From: Sphingopyxis sp. LC363
GTDB taxonomy: Bacteria > Pseudomonadota > Alphaproteobacteria > Sphingomonadales > Sphingomonadaceae
NCBI RefSeq assembly: GCF_000756385.1
Contig: NZ_JNFC01000012.1
Span: forward strand, 1-64,000
DNA length: 64,000 bases
Direction of reading: 5' to 3'
The notes beneath the pieces were generated by a model. The model saw only the letters and a program-made list of their open reading frames with translations, was not told the origin of the DNA and ran no database searches. This document shows, piece after piece, positions 8,545 to 17,039 of the stretch. Within the stretch, counting starts at the first letter, position 1; each line of letters opens with the position of its first letter. The position numbers and the translations under genes are program-made.

Positions 8545-8986
8545 TTCACGCGGAGACGCGGAGACGCGGAGGGATTGTGCGGGACATAGATGTCGTAAGC
8601 GGCGATGTGCTTGATTTGTCCCTCCGCTTGCACCGCGATTTGGGACCGGGCTTACTGGAAAGCGTATACGAGACCGTGCTTGCCGGAAAACTGGTTGCGC
8701 TCGGATATCGGGTCGATCGGCAAATGCCGATCGATATATATTTCGAAGGGTCTCGCTTCGACGCGGCCTTTCGTATCGATTTGCTCGTCGATAACCGTCT
8801 GCTGGTGGAGATCAAATCGGTCGAACGGCTGAACCCGGCACATGGCAAACAGCTGTTGACCTATCTTCGCCTGACCGGCCAATCCGTCGGACTGCTTATC
8901 AATTTCGGTGGCGCGACGCTCAAGGAAGGCGTCCGCCGCATCGTCAACGATCATAAACCCTCCGCGTCTCCGCGTCTCCGCGTGAA
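8545..8986. mobile_element. GxxExxY cassette bounded by perfect 29-bp inverted repeats
   Basis: 8545-8573 and 8958-8986 are exact reverse complements, built from TTCACGCGGAGACGCGG units ending GGAGGG. They enclose the GxxExxY gene, whose GTG lies 3 nt inside the left repeat and whose last codons are read through the right one. The unit is inserted between fabD and fabG. Upstream, 8513-8530 carries a related ACGCAGGGGCGCAGGGG stretch. No target-site duplication could be identified. Mobility is inferred from the structure and from the related element at 4885-5084. Confidence 0.65.
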
Positions 8987-8993
8987 CCGGTAA
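8577..8993 (+). CDS. GxxExxY protein, PD-(D/E)XK nuclease-like
   Basis: 138-aa protein with the defining motif in GPGLLESVYE (GLLESVY). A core RIDLLVDN-RLLVEIKSVE resembles the D...ExK active site of PD-(D/E)XK nucleases (Pfam PDDEXK_3). It starts at GTG right after the left 29-bp inverted repeat. The C-terminal residues SASPRLRVNR are encoded by the right repeat and may be a read-through tail. The biological role of the family is not known; nuclease activity is inferred from the fold. Fatty-acid genes on both sides suggest insertion rather than function in that pathway. Confidence 0.85.
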   Translation: MRDIDVVSGDVLDLSLRLHRDLGPGLLESVYETVLAGKLVALGYRVDRQMPIDIYFEGSRFDAAFRIDLLVDNRLLVEIKSVERLNPAHGKQLLTYLRLTGQSVGLLINFGGATLKEGVRRIVNDHKPSASPRLRVNR

Positions 8994-9011
8994 TCATCAG
9001 GAGAATAAGCT

Positions 9012-9752
9012 ATGTTCGATCTCACCGGCATGACCGCCCTCGTCACCGGCGCCTCGGGCGGTATCGGTTCGGCTATCGCGCAGGCGCTCGCGGCGCGGGG
9101 CGCGCGTCTCGCGGTGTCGGGCTCCAACGCCGACAAGCTCGCCGCCTTCCGCGACACGCTCGGCGGCGACCATGTCGCGTTGCCGTGCAATCTCGGCGAT
9201 GCCGCCGCCGTCGATGCGCTGGTGCCGTCGACGGTTGAGGCGCTCGGCCAGCTCGACATCCTCGTCAACAACGCCGGCGTCACGCGCGACAACCTCATCC
9301 TGCGGATGAAGGACGACGAATGGTCCGACGTCATCCGCATCAACCTCGAGGCCAATTTCCGCCTCGCGCGCGCGGCTGCGAAGCCGATGATGAAGGCGCG
9401 CTTCGGGCGTATCATCTCGATCACCAGTGTCGTCGGTGCGACGGGCAACCCGGGGCAGGCTAATTATGCCGCGTCGAAGGCGGGTGTCACCGGCATGAGC
9501 AAGGCGCTGGCGCAGGAACTCGCGAGCCGCGGCATCACGGTCAACTGCGTCGCGCCGGGCTTCATCGCGACCGCGATGACCGATGACCTGCCCGACGCAC
9601 AGAAGGAGGCGCTCAACCAGCGCATTCCCGCAGGCCGGATGGGCGAGGGCAGCGACATCGCCGCTGCGGTCGTTTATCTCGCGTCGAAGGAAGCGGGCTA
9701 TGTCACCGGCCAGACGTTGCATGTGAACGGCGGCATGGCCATGCTGTCCTGA
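9012..9752 (+). CDS. fabG: 3-oxoacyl-ACP reductase
   Basis: NADPH-dependent reduction of 3-ketoacyl-ACP, second step of the elongation cycle. 246 aa, classical SDR: TGASGGIG cofactor loop (12-19), NNAGVTRDN, and catalytic Ser139, Tyr152 and Lys156 (NYAASKAG). A strong AGGAGAA site precedes the ATG. It follows the GxxExxY cassette by 18 bp, so transcription from fabD must cross the cassette unless fabG has its own promoter. Confidence 0.96.
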   Translation: MFDLTGMTALVTGASGGIGSAIAQALAARGARLAVSGSNADKLAAFRDTLGGDHVALPCNLGDAAAVDALVPSTVEALGQLDILVNNAGVTRDNLILRMKDDEWSDVIRINLEANFRLARAAAKPMMKARFGRIISITSVVGATGNPGQANYAASKAGVTGMSKALAQELASRGITVNCVAPGFIATAMTDDLPDAQKEALNQRIPAGRMGEGSDIAAAVVYLASKEAGYVTGQTLHVNGGMAMLS

Positions 9753-9784
9753 AGAACGGACCCTCCGGATCGAAAGACGAGTCG

Positions 9785-10324
9785 ATGATGAAGGTTTTGA
9801 TGGCGGGCACGGCGTTGATGCTCGCGGTGCTGCCGGACGTTGCCGCGGCGCAGGATGGCGAGAAGCTCGATTGCGTCGTTACTTCGGTGCCCGGCGACAC
9901 AAAGATCTCGATCGGCGATGCGATGGCCGGCGGCGGTGACGACGCGTCGCGCGAAGCCCTGTTCAAGCAGTTGGCGAGCGTTACCGACGCTTGCGTCACG
10001 CGGCACGGCATCGCGGCGGAGCAAAAGGGTCCTTATTTCGATTATAGCCTCGCGCGCATTTCGCGAGAATGGCTGGCGAACGACATCGCCAAACTCGATC
10101 TGTCGCCGGCGATCGTCGACAAGGCGCTCGATTTCGGACCCGCCGGCGCAAACCCCGACCTTTCGACCGACATGACCGAAGAGCAGATCATGAAGATCGT
10201 TCAGGCCTATGTCGAAGCCGGGGTCGATATCGACAAGGTCGACGGCGCGGTCTGGGAAAAGGTCGGCGCCTATGCCGCGGCGACCTCGATCTACTGGAAC
10301 AAGCGCAAGCTGCTCGTGCCCTGA
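9785..10324 (+). CDS. secreted hypothetical protein
   Basis: 179 aa with a clear signal peptide (MMKVLMAGTALMLAVLPDVAAAQ, likely cut after AAA). The mature part is mostly helical and has two Cys that could pair (DCVVT and DACVT). No catalytic motif recognised. Starts 32 nt after fabG, so possibly co-transcribed. A second ATG one codon in is equally possible. Function unknown. Confidence 0.7.
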   Translation: MMKVLMAGTALMLAVLPDVAAAQDGEKLDCVVTSVPGDTKISIGDAMAGGGDDASREALFKQLASVTDACVTRHGIAAEQKGPYFDYSLARISREWLANDIAKLDLSPAIVDKALDFGPAGANPDLSTDMTEEQIMKIVQAYVEAGVDIDKVDGAVWEKVGAYAAATSIYWNKRKLLVP

Positions 10325-10351
10325 TCGCTTCGAGTCCGATTTCTATCTGTT

Positions 10352-10379
10352 CGTCATCCCGGCCTGCGCCGGGATGACG
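10352..10379. repeat. REP-like hairpin, family C
   Basis: CGTCATCCCGGC-CTGC-GCCGGGATGACG: perfect 12-bp stem with a 4-nt loop. It sits between convergent genes (secreted protein and TonB receptor) and may serve as a two-way terminator. The same core recurs at 43541-43617 and 59648-59675. Confidence 0.8.
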
Positions 10380-10402
10380 ATCCAAATAAATTCGGCTGGA
10401 AG

Positions 10403-12532
10403 CTAAAAGCTCGCTCGCGCCGTCAGACGGAAATCGCGGCCCGCCAGCGGCACATAATCCTTGGTAAAGCTCGCGTGGCGGCGTGCCTCGACGTCGAAGA
10501 TATTGTTCGCCGACAGGCTGAGCGTCAGATTCTTCGTGTCGGGCAGCGGACGCCAGCTCAGCGAGGCGTTGACCAAAGTGAAGCCGTCGGTCGGCGTCTC
10601 GAACTGCGCGACGCGCGTCTGATCGTCGGTCCATTCGACCTCGACGCGCGCATCGACGCGTTCTCCCTGCGCTTCAAGCCCTCCCAGCACGCGCAGCGGC
10701 GGGATGCGTGGGACGTTGCGGTCGAGCCCGGCATTCTTGATCTTCGCGCGCGTCATGTCGGCGGTCACATCGCCGACGATGTTGAAACCGCCGATCTGCG
10801 CCAGCCGCGCGCTCGCCTCGGCCTCGAAGCCATAGACGCGTGCGTCGCGCTGGAAATATTGGAAGACGGGCAGCTCATCCTCTTCGGCACCGGTGGCGGC
10901 CGAATAGATGAAATTGTCGAACCAGTTCGAATAGCCGGTAAGGCTGAGGTTGAAGCCGTCGGACTTGAATTTGAACGAGGCTTCGGCGCCCCAGTTTTTC
11001 TCGAGACGCAGGTTCGGGTCGCCGACCTCGAAGCTCTGCGTCGCGATGTGCGGACCGTTCGACAGCAGTTCCTCGGCCGACGGCGCCCGCACCGCGCGCG
11101 AGACCGAAACGCCGAACTTGCCGCCTTCGAAGATATCGTAGGTCGCACCGAGCGCGCCCGAGAAGCTGTCGAAATTGCGCTCGAAGCCGAGCGTCTGCGC
11201 ACGCACATTGGTCTTTTCATAGCGCGCCGCGGCTTCGAGGCCGAGCGGACCCATCGTCAGTTCCTGCAGCGTGAAGAGCGCGAACTGGTCGGTCAGGTTG
11301 CGCGGCACGAAGGCTTCGGCGCCGATCGCGTTGAAATCGCGGTGGCTGTACTGGACGCCGCTCGCGCCGCGCCAGCCGCCGCGGTCGTTCTGCGCCAGCT
11401 CGATCCGGCCTTCGACGCCCTGGTTGGTGAAGATCGTGCCGACCTCGTCGCCTTCGAACTCGGTGTGCTTGTAATCGGCAAAGCCCGCGCGGACGCGCAG
11501 CTTGTCGAAAAAGCCGTCGCCGAGCTCGACCTCGCCGCGCAGGTCGGCGCGCCATTGCTTCATGCCGATCGTGACGGGGCCTTCGCCATGGTCATGGCCG
11601 CCTTCTTCCTCTTCGCCGTCCTCGTCATGATGCTCGGTTCCGGGACGCGCGGGGACGCCATAATTGGTGTCGAAATAGCCGACCGAAATGCCGAGCTGAC
11701 CGCCGTCGTTGATCAGCGAGATGCCGCCGCCCGCGGTCCAGGTCTCGCTCTGGGTGTTGTCGATCTTGCCGCGCTTGCCCGCCTGCTCGGTCAGTTCGGC
11801 CGCTTCGTCGAGATGGCCTTCTTCGACTTCATGCTCGGCAAGGTGGAGCAGGTCGTCGCGAATGCCGGGGGCAAAGACATAGCCGCCCGAGCGCACGTCG
11901 CCTGTCTTGCGCCAGCTGCCGTCAAGATGTGCAACGATCTGGGGACTTAGCGCCACGTCGATCGAGCTGCCGATGTTCCGGTCGTTCGCTGCGGTAGCAT
12001 AGCCGCCGATCGCGTCGATATGGACATGGTCGGCGGGGACTTTCCTCGGAATCCGGCGGTCGAACAGGTTGACCGCGCCGCCGATCGCCTGGCTGCCGAA
12101 CAGCAGCACCGCTGGGCCGCGCAGGATTTCGACGCGCTCAACGGTCAGCGGGTCGATCGTCACCGCGTGGTCGGCCGACGTGTTCGACGCGTCGATCGAT
12201 CCGATGCCGTCGGTCAGGACCTTGACGCGCTCGCCCGAAAAGCCGCGCAGGACGGGGCGCGACGCGCCTGGCGAAAAGCTCGTCGCCGACACGCCCGGTT
12301 GCCGCGTCAGCGTGTCGCCGATCTGGCCGCGAATGTCGCGTGCCAGCTCGTCGCCCTCGAGCACCGACACATTGCCGAGGATATCGAGGCTGCGGACATA
12401 GGGCGCGGTGACCACGATCGGCTCGCCGGTATGCACATCGTCATCGCTGCCGGCATTGGCGCGGTCCTGCGCAAAGGCGGGGGCGGCGAGGAAAAGGGCA
12501 AAGGTAAAACCGGCGGAACAAAGCAAACGCAT
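10403..12532 (-). CDS. TonB-dependent outer-membrane receptor, ZnuD-like (probable zinc uptake)
   Basis: 709 aa. Signal peptide (MRLLCSAGFTFALFLAAPAFAQ). TonB box-like EPIVVTAPY. Plug domain with RQPGVSATSFSPGASRPVLRG and VEILRGPAVLLFGSQAIGGAVN. Beta-barrel ending in the aromatic terminus RLTARASF. An extracellular loop near residues 300-320 is packed with Asp/Glu/His (HHDEDGEEEEGGHDHGEG), a metal-binding feature of ZnuD-type zinc receptors. A candidate palindromic operator lies upstream (12573-12599). Zinc as the substrate is inference from the loop and the family pattern; nickel or another metal is possible. Confidence 0.85.
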   Translation of the reverse strand: MRLLCSAGFTFALFLAAPAFAQDRANAGSDDDVHTGEPIVVTAPYVRSLDILGNVSVLEGDELARDIRGQIGDTLTRQPGVSATSFSPGASRPVLRGFSGERVKVLTDGIGSIDASNTSADHAVTIDPLTVERVEILRGPAVLLFGSQAIGGAVNLFDRRIPRKVPADHVHIDAIGGYATAANDRNIGSSIDVALSPQIVAHLDGSWRKTGDVRSGGYVFAPGIRDDLLHLAEHEVEEGHLDEAAELTEQAGKRGKIDNTQSETWTAGGGISLINDGGQLGISVGYFDTNYGVPARPGTEHHDEDGEEEEGGHDHGEGPVTIGMKQWRADLRGEVELGDGFFDKLRVRAGFADYKHTEFEGDEVGTIFTNQGVEGRIELAQNDRGGWRGASGVQYSHRDFNAIGAEAFVPRNLTDQFALFTLQELTMGPLGLEAAARYEKTNVRAQTLGFERNFDSFSGALGATYDIFEGGKFGVSVSRAVRAPSAEELLSNGPHIATQSFEVGDPNLRLEKNWGAEASFKFKSDGFNLSLTGYSNWFDNFIYSAATGAEEDELPVFQYFQRDARVYGFEAEASARLAQIGGFNIVGDVTADMTRAKIKNAGLDRNVPRIPPLRVLGGLEAQGERVDARVEVEWTDDQTRVAQFETPTDGFTLVNASLSWRPLPDTKNLTLSLSANNIFDVEARRHASFTKDYVPLAGRDFRLTARASF

Positions 12533-12572
12533 GAGGGGAGAGTCCTGTAATTTTGGCGATCAGATGGCGCGT

Positions 12573-12599
12573 CAGTAATGATATACTGTCACAATGACA
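12573..12599. promoter_or_regulatory. overlapping palindromes, candidate metalloregulator operator
   Basis: CAGTA-N6-TACTG (12573-12588) overlaps TGTCA-CAA-TGACA (12587-12599), in the AT-rich part of the 186-bp gap between the divergent TonB receptor and cysK. The first is Zur-like in size and AT content, but I cannot match it to a known consensus. Confidence 0.4.
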
Positions 12600-12718
12600 A
12601 CCCCCGACGCGCGCAAACCCTGTCGTTCGTCGGGCCTCGGCGCCCGTTGGTCGACAAGGCCGATCATCGGCGGGGCAAGCGAAGCTGTCTTGCGGGGCCG
12701 CGGGCGCCGCCCTAGATC

Positions 12719-13702
12719 ATGGGCATGACTATTGCTGCAAACAGCCTCGACCTGATCGGCAACACTCCGCTGGTGCTGCTCAAGGGGCCGAGCGAAGCGA
12801 CCGGCTGCGAAATCTGGGGCAAGTGCGAATATGCGAACCCCGGCGGCTCGGTGAAGGACCGCGCCGCGCTTTATATCGTCCGCGATGCCGAGGCGAACGG
12901 CAGCCTGCGCCCTGGCGGCACGATCGTCGAGGGGACGGCGGGCAACACGGGCATCGGGCTTGCCCTCGTCGCCAATGCCTTGGGGTACAAGACGATCATC
13001 GTCATGCCCGACAATCAGAGCGCCGAGAAAATGGCGACGATCCGCGCATTGGGCGCCGAGCTGGTGCTCGTTCCCCCCGCGCCCTTTGCCAACCCCGGCC
13101 ATTTCGTCCACACTTCGCGCCGCATCGCCGAGGAAACCGACAATGCGATCTGGGCCAACCAGTTCGACAATATCGCGAACCGCAAGGCGCATATTTTCGG
13201 CACGGCCGAGGAAATCTGGGAACAGATGGACGGCCGCATCGACGGCTTCACCTGCGCCGCGGGCACCGGCGGCACGATCGCGGGGACCGGGCTCGGGCTC
13301 AAGGCGCATAATTCGGACATCGTCATCGCGCTCACCGATCCGCACGGCGCGGGACTCTATAATTATTACCAATGCGGCGAACTGAAGCCCGAGGGGTCGA
13401 GCGTCGCCGAAGGTATCGGGCAGAACCGCATCACCGCCAACCTCGAAGGCGCGCCGATCGATACGCAGTTCCGGATCTCGGACGCCGAAGGGCTCGCGGT
13501 GGTCCGCCGCCTGCTGGGCGAAGAGGGGCTGTGCCTCGGCCTCTCGTCGGGGATCAATGTCGCCGGCGCTATGGCGCTCGCGCGGCAACTGGGCCCCGGC
13601 AAACGCATCGCAACCATCCTCTGCGACAGCGGGTTTCGCTATCTCTCGACGCTCTACAACCCCGAATGGCTGGCGAGCAAGGGACTGGAGGCGGCAGCAT
13701 GA
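12719..13702 (+). CDS. cysK: cysteine synthase A (O-acetylserine sulfhydrylase)
   Basis: PLP enzyme converting O-acetylserine and sulfide to cysteine. 327 aa. The PLP lysine is Lys46 in NPGGSVKDRAA; the phosphate-binding loop is GTAGNTG; the substrate loop is GTGGTIAGTG; SSGIN near the C-terminus is the ring-nitrogen serine. ATGs at 12719 and 12725 are both usable and neither has a strong Shine-Dalgarno. Overlaps the next gene by ATGA, so the downstream membrane genes are probably co-translated. Confidence 0.95.
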   Translation: MGMTIAANSLDLIGNTPLVLLKGPSEATGCEIWGKCEYANPGGSVKDRAALYIVRDAEANGSLRPGGTIVEGTAGNTGIGLALVANALGYKTIIVMPDNQSAEKMATIRALGAELVLVPPAPFANPGHFVHTSRRIAEETDNAIWANQFDNIANRKAHIFGTAEEIWEQMDGRIDGFTCAAGTGGTIAGTGLGLKAHNSDIVIALTDPHGAGLYNYYQCGELKPEGSSVAEGIGQNRITANLEGAPIDTQFRISDAEGLAVVRRLLGEEGLCLGLSSGINVAGAMALARQLGPGKRIATILCDSGFRYLSTLYNPEWLASKGLEAAA

Positions 13703-14100
13703 GCGTTCGGATCGACACCCCCTCGGCACCCAAGTCGCAAGCCGCGCCGCCAGCGCCGACGGCGCCCGTCAACGACACGATGCGGCGGCTGCAGATCGGC
13801 ATCGCCGGGGTGCTCACGGTGCTGCTGCTCGTCGGCATGGCGGGGCTGATCGGCGGGCGCGCGCGCGAACGGGCGGAAGCCGAGGCTCCGACAACCGCCG
13901 AGGTGAAGATGCCCGGCGAAGAACCTGCGGTCGGCGCGCCCCTCGAAGAACTTGGCGTCCAGCCGGTCTCGCCCTCGTCGTCGAAGGATGAAAATGCGGC
14001 GACCTCGGTCAAGATCCCGCAGGCGGTGGCGCCGGCGGCGACCGTTCCCGATCTCGAACCCGACCCTGAACTCCAGCGCGCGCGCCAGTCGAAACAGTGA
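13699..14100 (+). CDS. single-pass membrane protein, unknown function
   Basis: 133 aa, starting at the ATG that overlaps the cysK stop (ATGA). Pro/Ala-rich N-terminus, one transmembrane helix at about 31-53, then a low-complexity tail rich in Glu, Ala and Pro. Overlaps the following gene by GTGA. The tight coupling suggests a role tied to the next membrane protein. No recognised domain. Confidence 0.7.
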   Translation: MSVRIDTPSAPKSQAAPPAPTAPVNDTMRRLQIGIAGVLTVLLLVGMAGLIGGRARERAEAEAPTTAEVKMPGEEPAVGAPLEELGVQPVSPSSSKDENAATSVKIPQAVAPAATVPDLEPDPELQRARQSKQ

Positions 14101-15260
14101 TCGTGGTATCGCGCGGACCGCTGCTGCGCGCTTTCATCATCTCCATTGCAACTGTTGCTCTGGCGTGGGTCGCGGGCGGGCAGGCGCTGCTCGGGCGCAT
14201 CGATCCCGCGCTCGCCGTCCCCTTGCTTGTGCCCTCGATGCTGCTTCTCGCCTGGTGGCAGCGCCGCGCACCCACCGCGGCGCGGCGGCGCACTTGGCTC
14301 GTGACGCTGGCGTTTCTGGTCACGGCGCAGGCGTTGCTCGGGCTGGTGCTCGCGGGCTCGGCCGGCTGGCCGCAACTGCCGCTGGTCGTCGTCGCGGCGG
14401 GCGTTGCCGCGGCGCTTGCCGATCTTGTCGTTCAGTGGCGCCCGCGCTTGGCCGTCCTGCCATGGCTCGGCGCGCTCGCGCTCGCCGTCGGCTGGTTCGC
14501 GACGGGGCATGCGCTGCTTGCCGTCCTCTATCGCCCCGCCCCCGCAGGGCCGGGTGCGCCCGCCGCCACGATGCTCACCGGCCTGCCGCTGCGCTGGTCG
14601 GGCGGCGGCGACATCGCGGCGATGATCGCCGAGGGGGCGAATGACGATCCCGCACTCGCGCGGCTGGCGGCGGCCGGCCCGGTGTCGCTCGTCGACAGCC
14701 TCGCCGACCATGTCCCGCCGCCCGGCGGGGCGCTGCTGCTCGCGCATCCGCGCGCGGTCGCGCCGCAGGAGCTGGTCGCGATCGACGCCTTCGTGCGCGG
14801 GGGCGGCCGCGCGGTCGTTCTCGCCGACGCGCTGTCGGGCTGGCCTCCGCGCCACCCGCTCGGCGATCCGCGCAACCCGACGGTGACGAGCCTGCTCACC
14901 CCGCTGCTCGATCATTGGGGCGTGGTGCTCGCCGCCGCATCCGCCGCCGAGGGTGCGGCACTTCCGGCCGATGTCGATGGCGCGCGGCTGCGGCTGTTCA
15001 GCGCCGGCCGCTTCGATCGCCTTCCTTCGCAATGTCAGGCTTTCGCCGACCGGCGCGTTGCCCGCTGCCCGATAGGCGAGGGCGAGGCCTGGCTCGTCGG
15101 CGACGCCGACCTCCTCTTCGCGCCGCTCTGGCGGCCGCTCGTGCCCGGCGCCGACCATCTGCGGCAGGCCGACACGATGGAATGGCTTTCGGCGCGCCTC
15201 TGGCCCGGCGCGGGCAGTAGCGTGCTCCGCCCGCTCTGGATTCGCGCCCACGCCGGCTGA
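14097..15260 (+). CDS. multi-pass membrane protein with GldG-like soluble domain, unknown function
   Basis: 387 aa, GTG start overlapping the previous stop (GTGA). About five hydrophobic helices fill residues 9-145. The C-terminal half contains LLAHPRAVAPQELVAIDAFV and GGGRAVVLADALSGWP. That pattern resembles the Rossmann-like domain of GldG/DUF4350 ABC-transporter auxiliary proteins, though similarity is only motif-level. Last gene before the dcw leader and possibly co-transcribed with cysK. Function not known. Confidence 0.65.
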   Translation: MIVVSRGPLLRAFIISIATVALAWVAGGQALLGRIDPALAVPLLVPSMLLLAWWQRRAPTAARRRTWLVTLAFLVTAQALLGLVLAGSAGWPQLPLVVVAAGVAAALADLVVQWRPRLAVLPWLGALALAVGWFATGHALLAVLYRPAPAGPGAPAATMLTGLPLRWSGGGDIAAMIAEGANDDPALARLAAAGPVSLVDSLADHVPPPGGALLLAHPRAVAPQELVAIDAFVRGGGRAVVLADALSGWPPRHPLGDPRNPTVTSLLTPLLDHWGVVLAAASAAEGAALPADVDGARLRLFSAGRFDRLPSQCQAFADRRVARCPIGEGEAWLVGDADLLFAPLWRPLVPGADHLRQADTMEWLSARLWPGAGSSVLRPLWIRAHAG

Positions 15261-15273
15261 GTCGGCGTTTTCG

Positions 15274-15412
15274 CCCCAATTCACCCCGATCGAAGCTCCC
15301 CGACGGTGCCTCCGCTGCGCCGCGCGACCGCCATTTACCCAATTTCGAGTGCTTTTTGCGGTAAATAGGGGCTAGATTCCCTATTTCACCCTAAAATACC
15401 CCTTTTCACCCC
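15274..15412. promoter_or_regulatory. mraZ control region with 10-bp-phased CCC repeats (candidate MraZ operator)
   Basis: CCC blocks start at 15379, 15389, 15399 and 15409, an exact 10-bp period, separated by A/T-rich spacers (ATTT, AAAATA, TTTT). A second pair lies at 15274 and 15284. The 12-mer TTCACCCCGATC occurs at 15280-15291 and 15405-15416. ATTTACC/GGTAAAT (15333-15339, 15360-15366) forms a further inverted repeat. MraZ of other bacteria binds TGGGN boxes at 10-bp period upstream of mraZ; here the G-rich face is on the minus strand. Confidence 0.65.
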
Positions 15413-15473
15413 GATCTATAGTTGATACTCAAGCAAGTGGAGAGGGGCATTCTCCGCCCGGGCCGAACCAGCT

Positions 15474-15489
15474 GGAATCACGCGATTCC
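15474..15489. promoter_or_regulatory. GANTC palindrome in the mraZ leader
   Basis: GGAATC-ACGC-GATTCC: a 6-bp inverted repeat containing two GANTC sites (15475-15479, 15484-15488). A third GANTC is at 15375-15379, touching the CCC array. GANTC is the CcrM methylation site in alphaproteobacteria. Confidence 0.5.
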
Positions 15490-15537
15490 GGGGCCGGGAA
15501 AGTTTTGCCCGGTGGCGCGGATACGGGGGGCAGAGCG

Positions 15538-16038
15538 ATGGCGATTGTGACGCCCGGCCAATATGCGGGCACCAATTTCGCCGCGATCGATGGCAAGGGG
15601 CGCATCGCCGTCCCCTCTCAGTTCCGCAACAATGTGCCCCTCAATGCGGACGGCCAGCGCGTGCTCTGGGTCGGTTTCCACGAAAAACTGCCCTGCCTTG
15701 TCGCCTATGGTCAGGATCAGTACGACCGGCTGAACGGCGAGATCGAGCGCGACCGCGAAACCGCGCGGCTCCGCAACCTCGATTTCGATGAGGATAGCGA
15801 GTTCAAGAAGCGCTTCAGCTATACCGAGCCCTACACGCTCGACGACAGCGGTCGTTTCCTTCCCAGCTTCATCCACCGCGACCGCGTCGGCGATGCCGGC
15901 GCGACGGCTTTTGTGGGCTCGGGCCGCCGCCTCGAAATCTGGTGGCTGCCGACCTTGGCCGAATGCGTCGATGCCGATCCCGTGCTCCAGCGCCTTGCCG
16001 CCTCGTGGGATCAGGCGAAAGGGAAGGGGCGCAAGTGA
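15538..16038 (+). CDS. mraZ: transcriptional regulator MraZ
   Basis: First gene of the dcw cluster; DNA-binding protein that autoregulates the operon. 166 aa with two AbrB-like repeats marked by [14 protein letters not shown] (17-30) and [10 protein letters not shown] (101-110). The start at 15538 is chosen because GGGGGCAGAGCG precedes it and the N-terminus [21 protein letters not shown] fits the family; an in-frame ATG at 15505 would add an atypical leader. Its last bases GTGA also start rsmH. Confidence 0.95.
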   Translation: MAIVTPGQYAGTNFAAIDGKGRIAVPSQFRNNVPLNADGQRVLWVGFHEKLPCLVAYGQDQYDRLNGEIERDRETARLRNLDFDEDSEFKKRFSYTEPYTLDDSGRFLPSFIHRDRVGDAGATAFVGSGRRLEIWWLPTLAECVDADPVLQRLAASWDQAKGKGRK

Positions 16039-17039
16039 CTGACCTCCCCCCCAGACTCCCAAGGGATCCCCGCCACGATCCGGTCCTCCGCGACGAAGTC
16101 ATCGCCGCGCTCGCCATCGCCCCGGGTGAGCGCCATGTCGATGCGACCTTCGGCGCCGGCGGCTACACGCGTGCGATGCTCGCCGCGGGCGCCGAGGTCG
16201 TCGCCTGCGACCGCGACCCCGACGCGATCGCCGAAGGGCAGGCGCTCGTCGCCGAAGCCGGCGGCAAGCTGACGCTGGTCCACGGCCGCTTCGGCGAGAT
16301 CGACCGGCTGCTCGCCGAGCGCGGAATCGACGCGGTCGACGGCATCACCTTCGACATCGGCGTCTCCTCGATGCAGCTCGACCGTGACGAACGCGGCTTT
16401 TCCTTTCAAAAGGACGGCCCGCTCGACATGCGCATGGCGCAGGAGGGCGAAAGCGCCGCCGACTGGCTCAATCGCGCCGACGAGGCCGAGATCGCCGACG
16501 TGCTCTTTCACTATGGCGACGAGCGCCAGTCGCGCCGCGTCGCGCGCGCGATCGTCGCCGCGCGCCCGCTGACGCGCACCGCCGAGCTTGCGAGCGTGAT
16601 CCGCAAGGCGCTGCGCCATCCGCCCGGCGCGCCCAAGGATCCCTCGACCAAAAGCTTTCAGGCGATCCGCATCCACATCAACAGCGAACTCGACGAACTG
16701 GTCGCGGGTCTTTCCGCCGCCGAGCGGCTGCTGCGTCCCGGCGGCCGGCTCGCCGTCGTCAGCTTTCACAGCACCGAGGACCGGATCGTGAAGAATTTCC
16801 TGCGCGAACGCAGCGGTGGCGATGCCGCGGGTTCGCGTCACCGGCCCGCGCCGATCCCTCTGGCGCGGGCCGCAACTTTCGAGACCCCGGCGCGCAAGGT
16901 GCGCCCGGGCAAGGCAGAGGAAGCGCGCAATCCGCGCGCGCGCTCGGCGACGCTGCGCAGCGCAGTCCGCACCGCGGCGCCCGCCTGGCCAGGAAATTCA
17001 GGGCCGGATAGTTCGATGAAGGAGGCGATGTCATGCTGA
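16035..17039 (+). CDS. rsmH: 16S rRNA (cytosine1402-N4)-methyltransferase
   Basis: SAM-dependent methylation of C1402 in the 16S rRNA P-site. 334 aa with GTG start overlapping the mraZ stop by 4 nt. SAM loop [10 protein letters not shown] (36-45), [28 protein letters not shown], and the C-terminal [15 protein letters not shown]. Formerly mraW. Overlaps ftsL by 7 nt. Confidence 0.96.
   Translation: MTDLPPRLPRDPRHDPVLRDEVIAALAIAPGERHVDATFGAGGYTRAMLAAGAEVVACDRDPDAIAEGQALVAEAGGKLTLVHGRFGEIDRLLAERGIDAVDGITFDIGVSSMQLDRDERGFSFQKDGPLDMRMAQEGESAADWLNRADEAEIADVLFHYGDERQSRRVARAIVAARPLTRTAELASVIRKALRHPPGAPKDPSTKSFQAIRIHINSELDELVAGLSAAERLLRPGGRLAVVSFHSTEDRIVKNFLRERSGGDAAGSRHRPAPIPLARAATFETPARKVRPGKAEEARNPRARSATLRSAVRTAAPAWPGNSGPDSSMKEAMSC

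Noticed and set aside
15505-15537. Upstream ATG for mraZ
   Set aside because: Would add MPGGADTGGRA, not a family feature; the 15538 ATG has a better ribosome-binding site.
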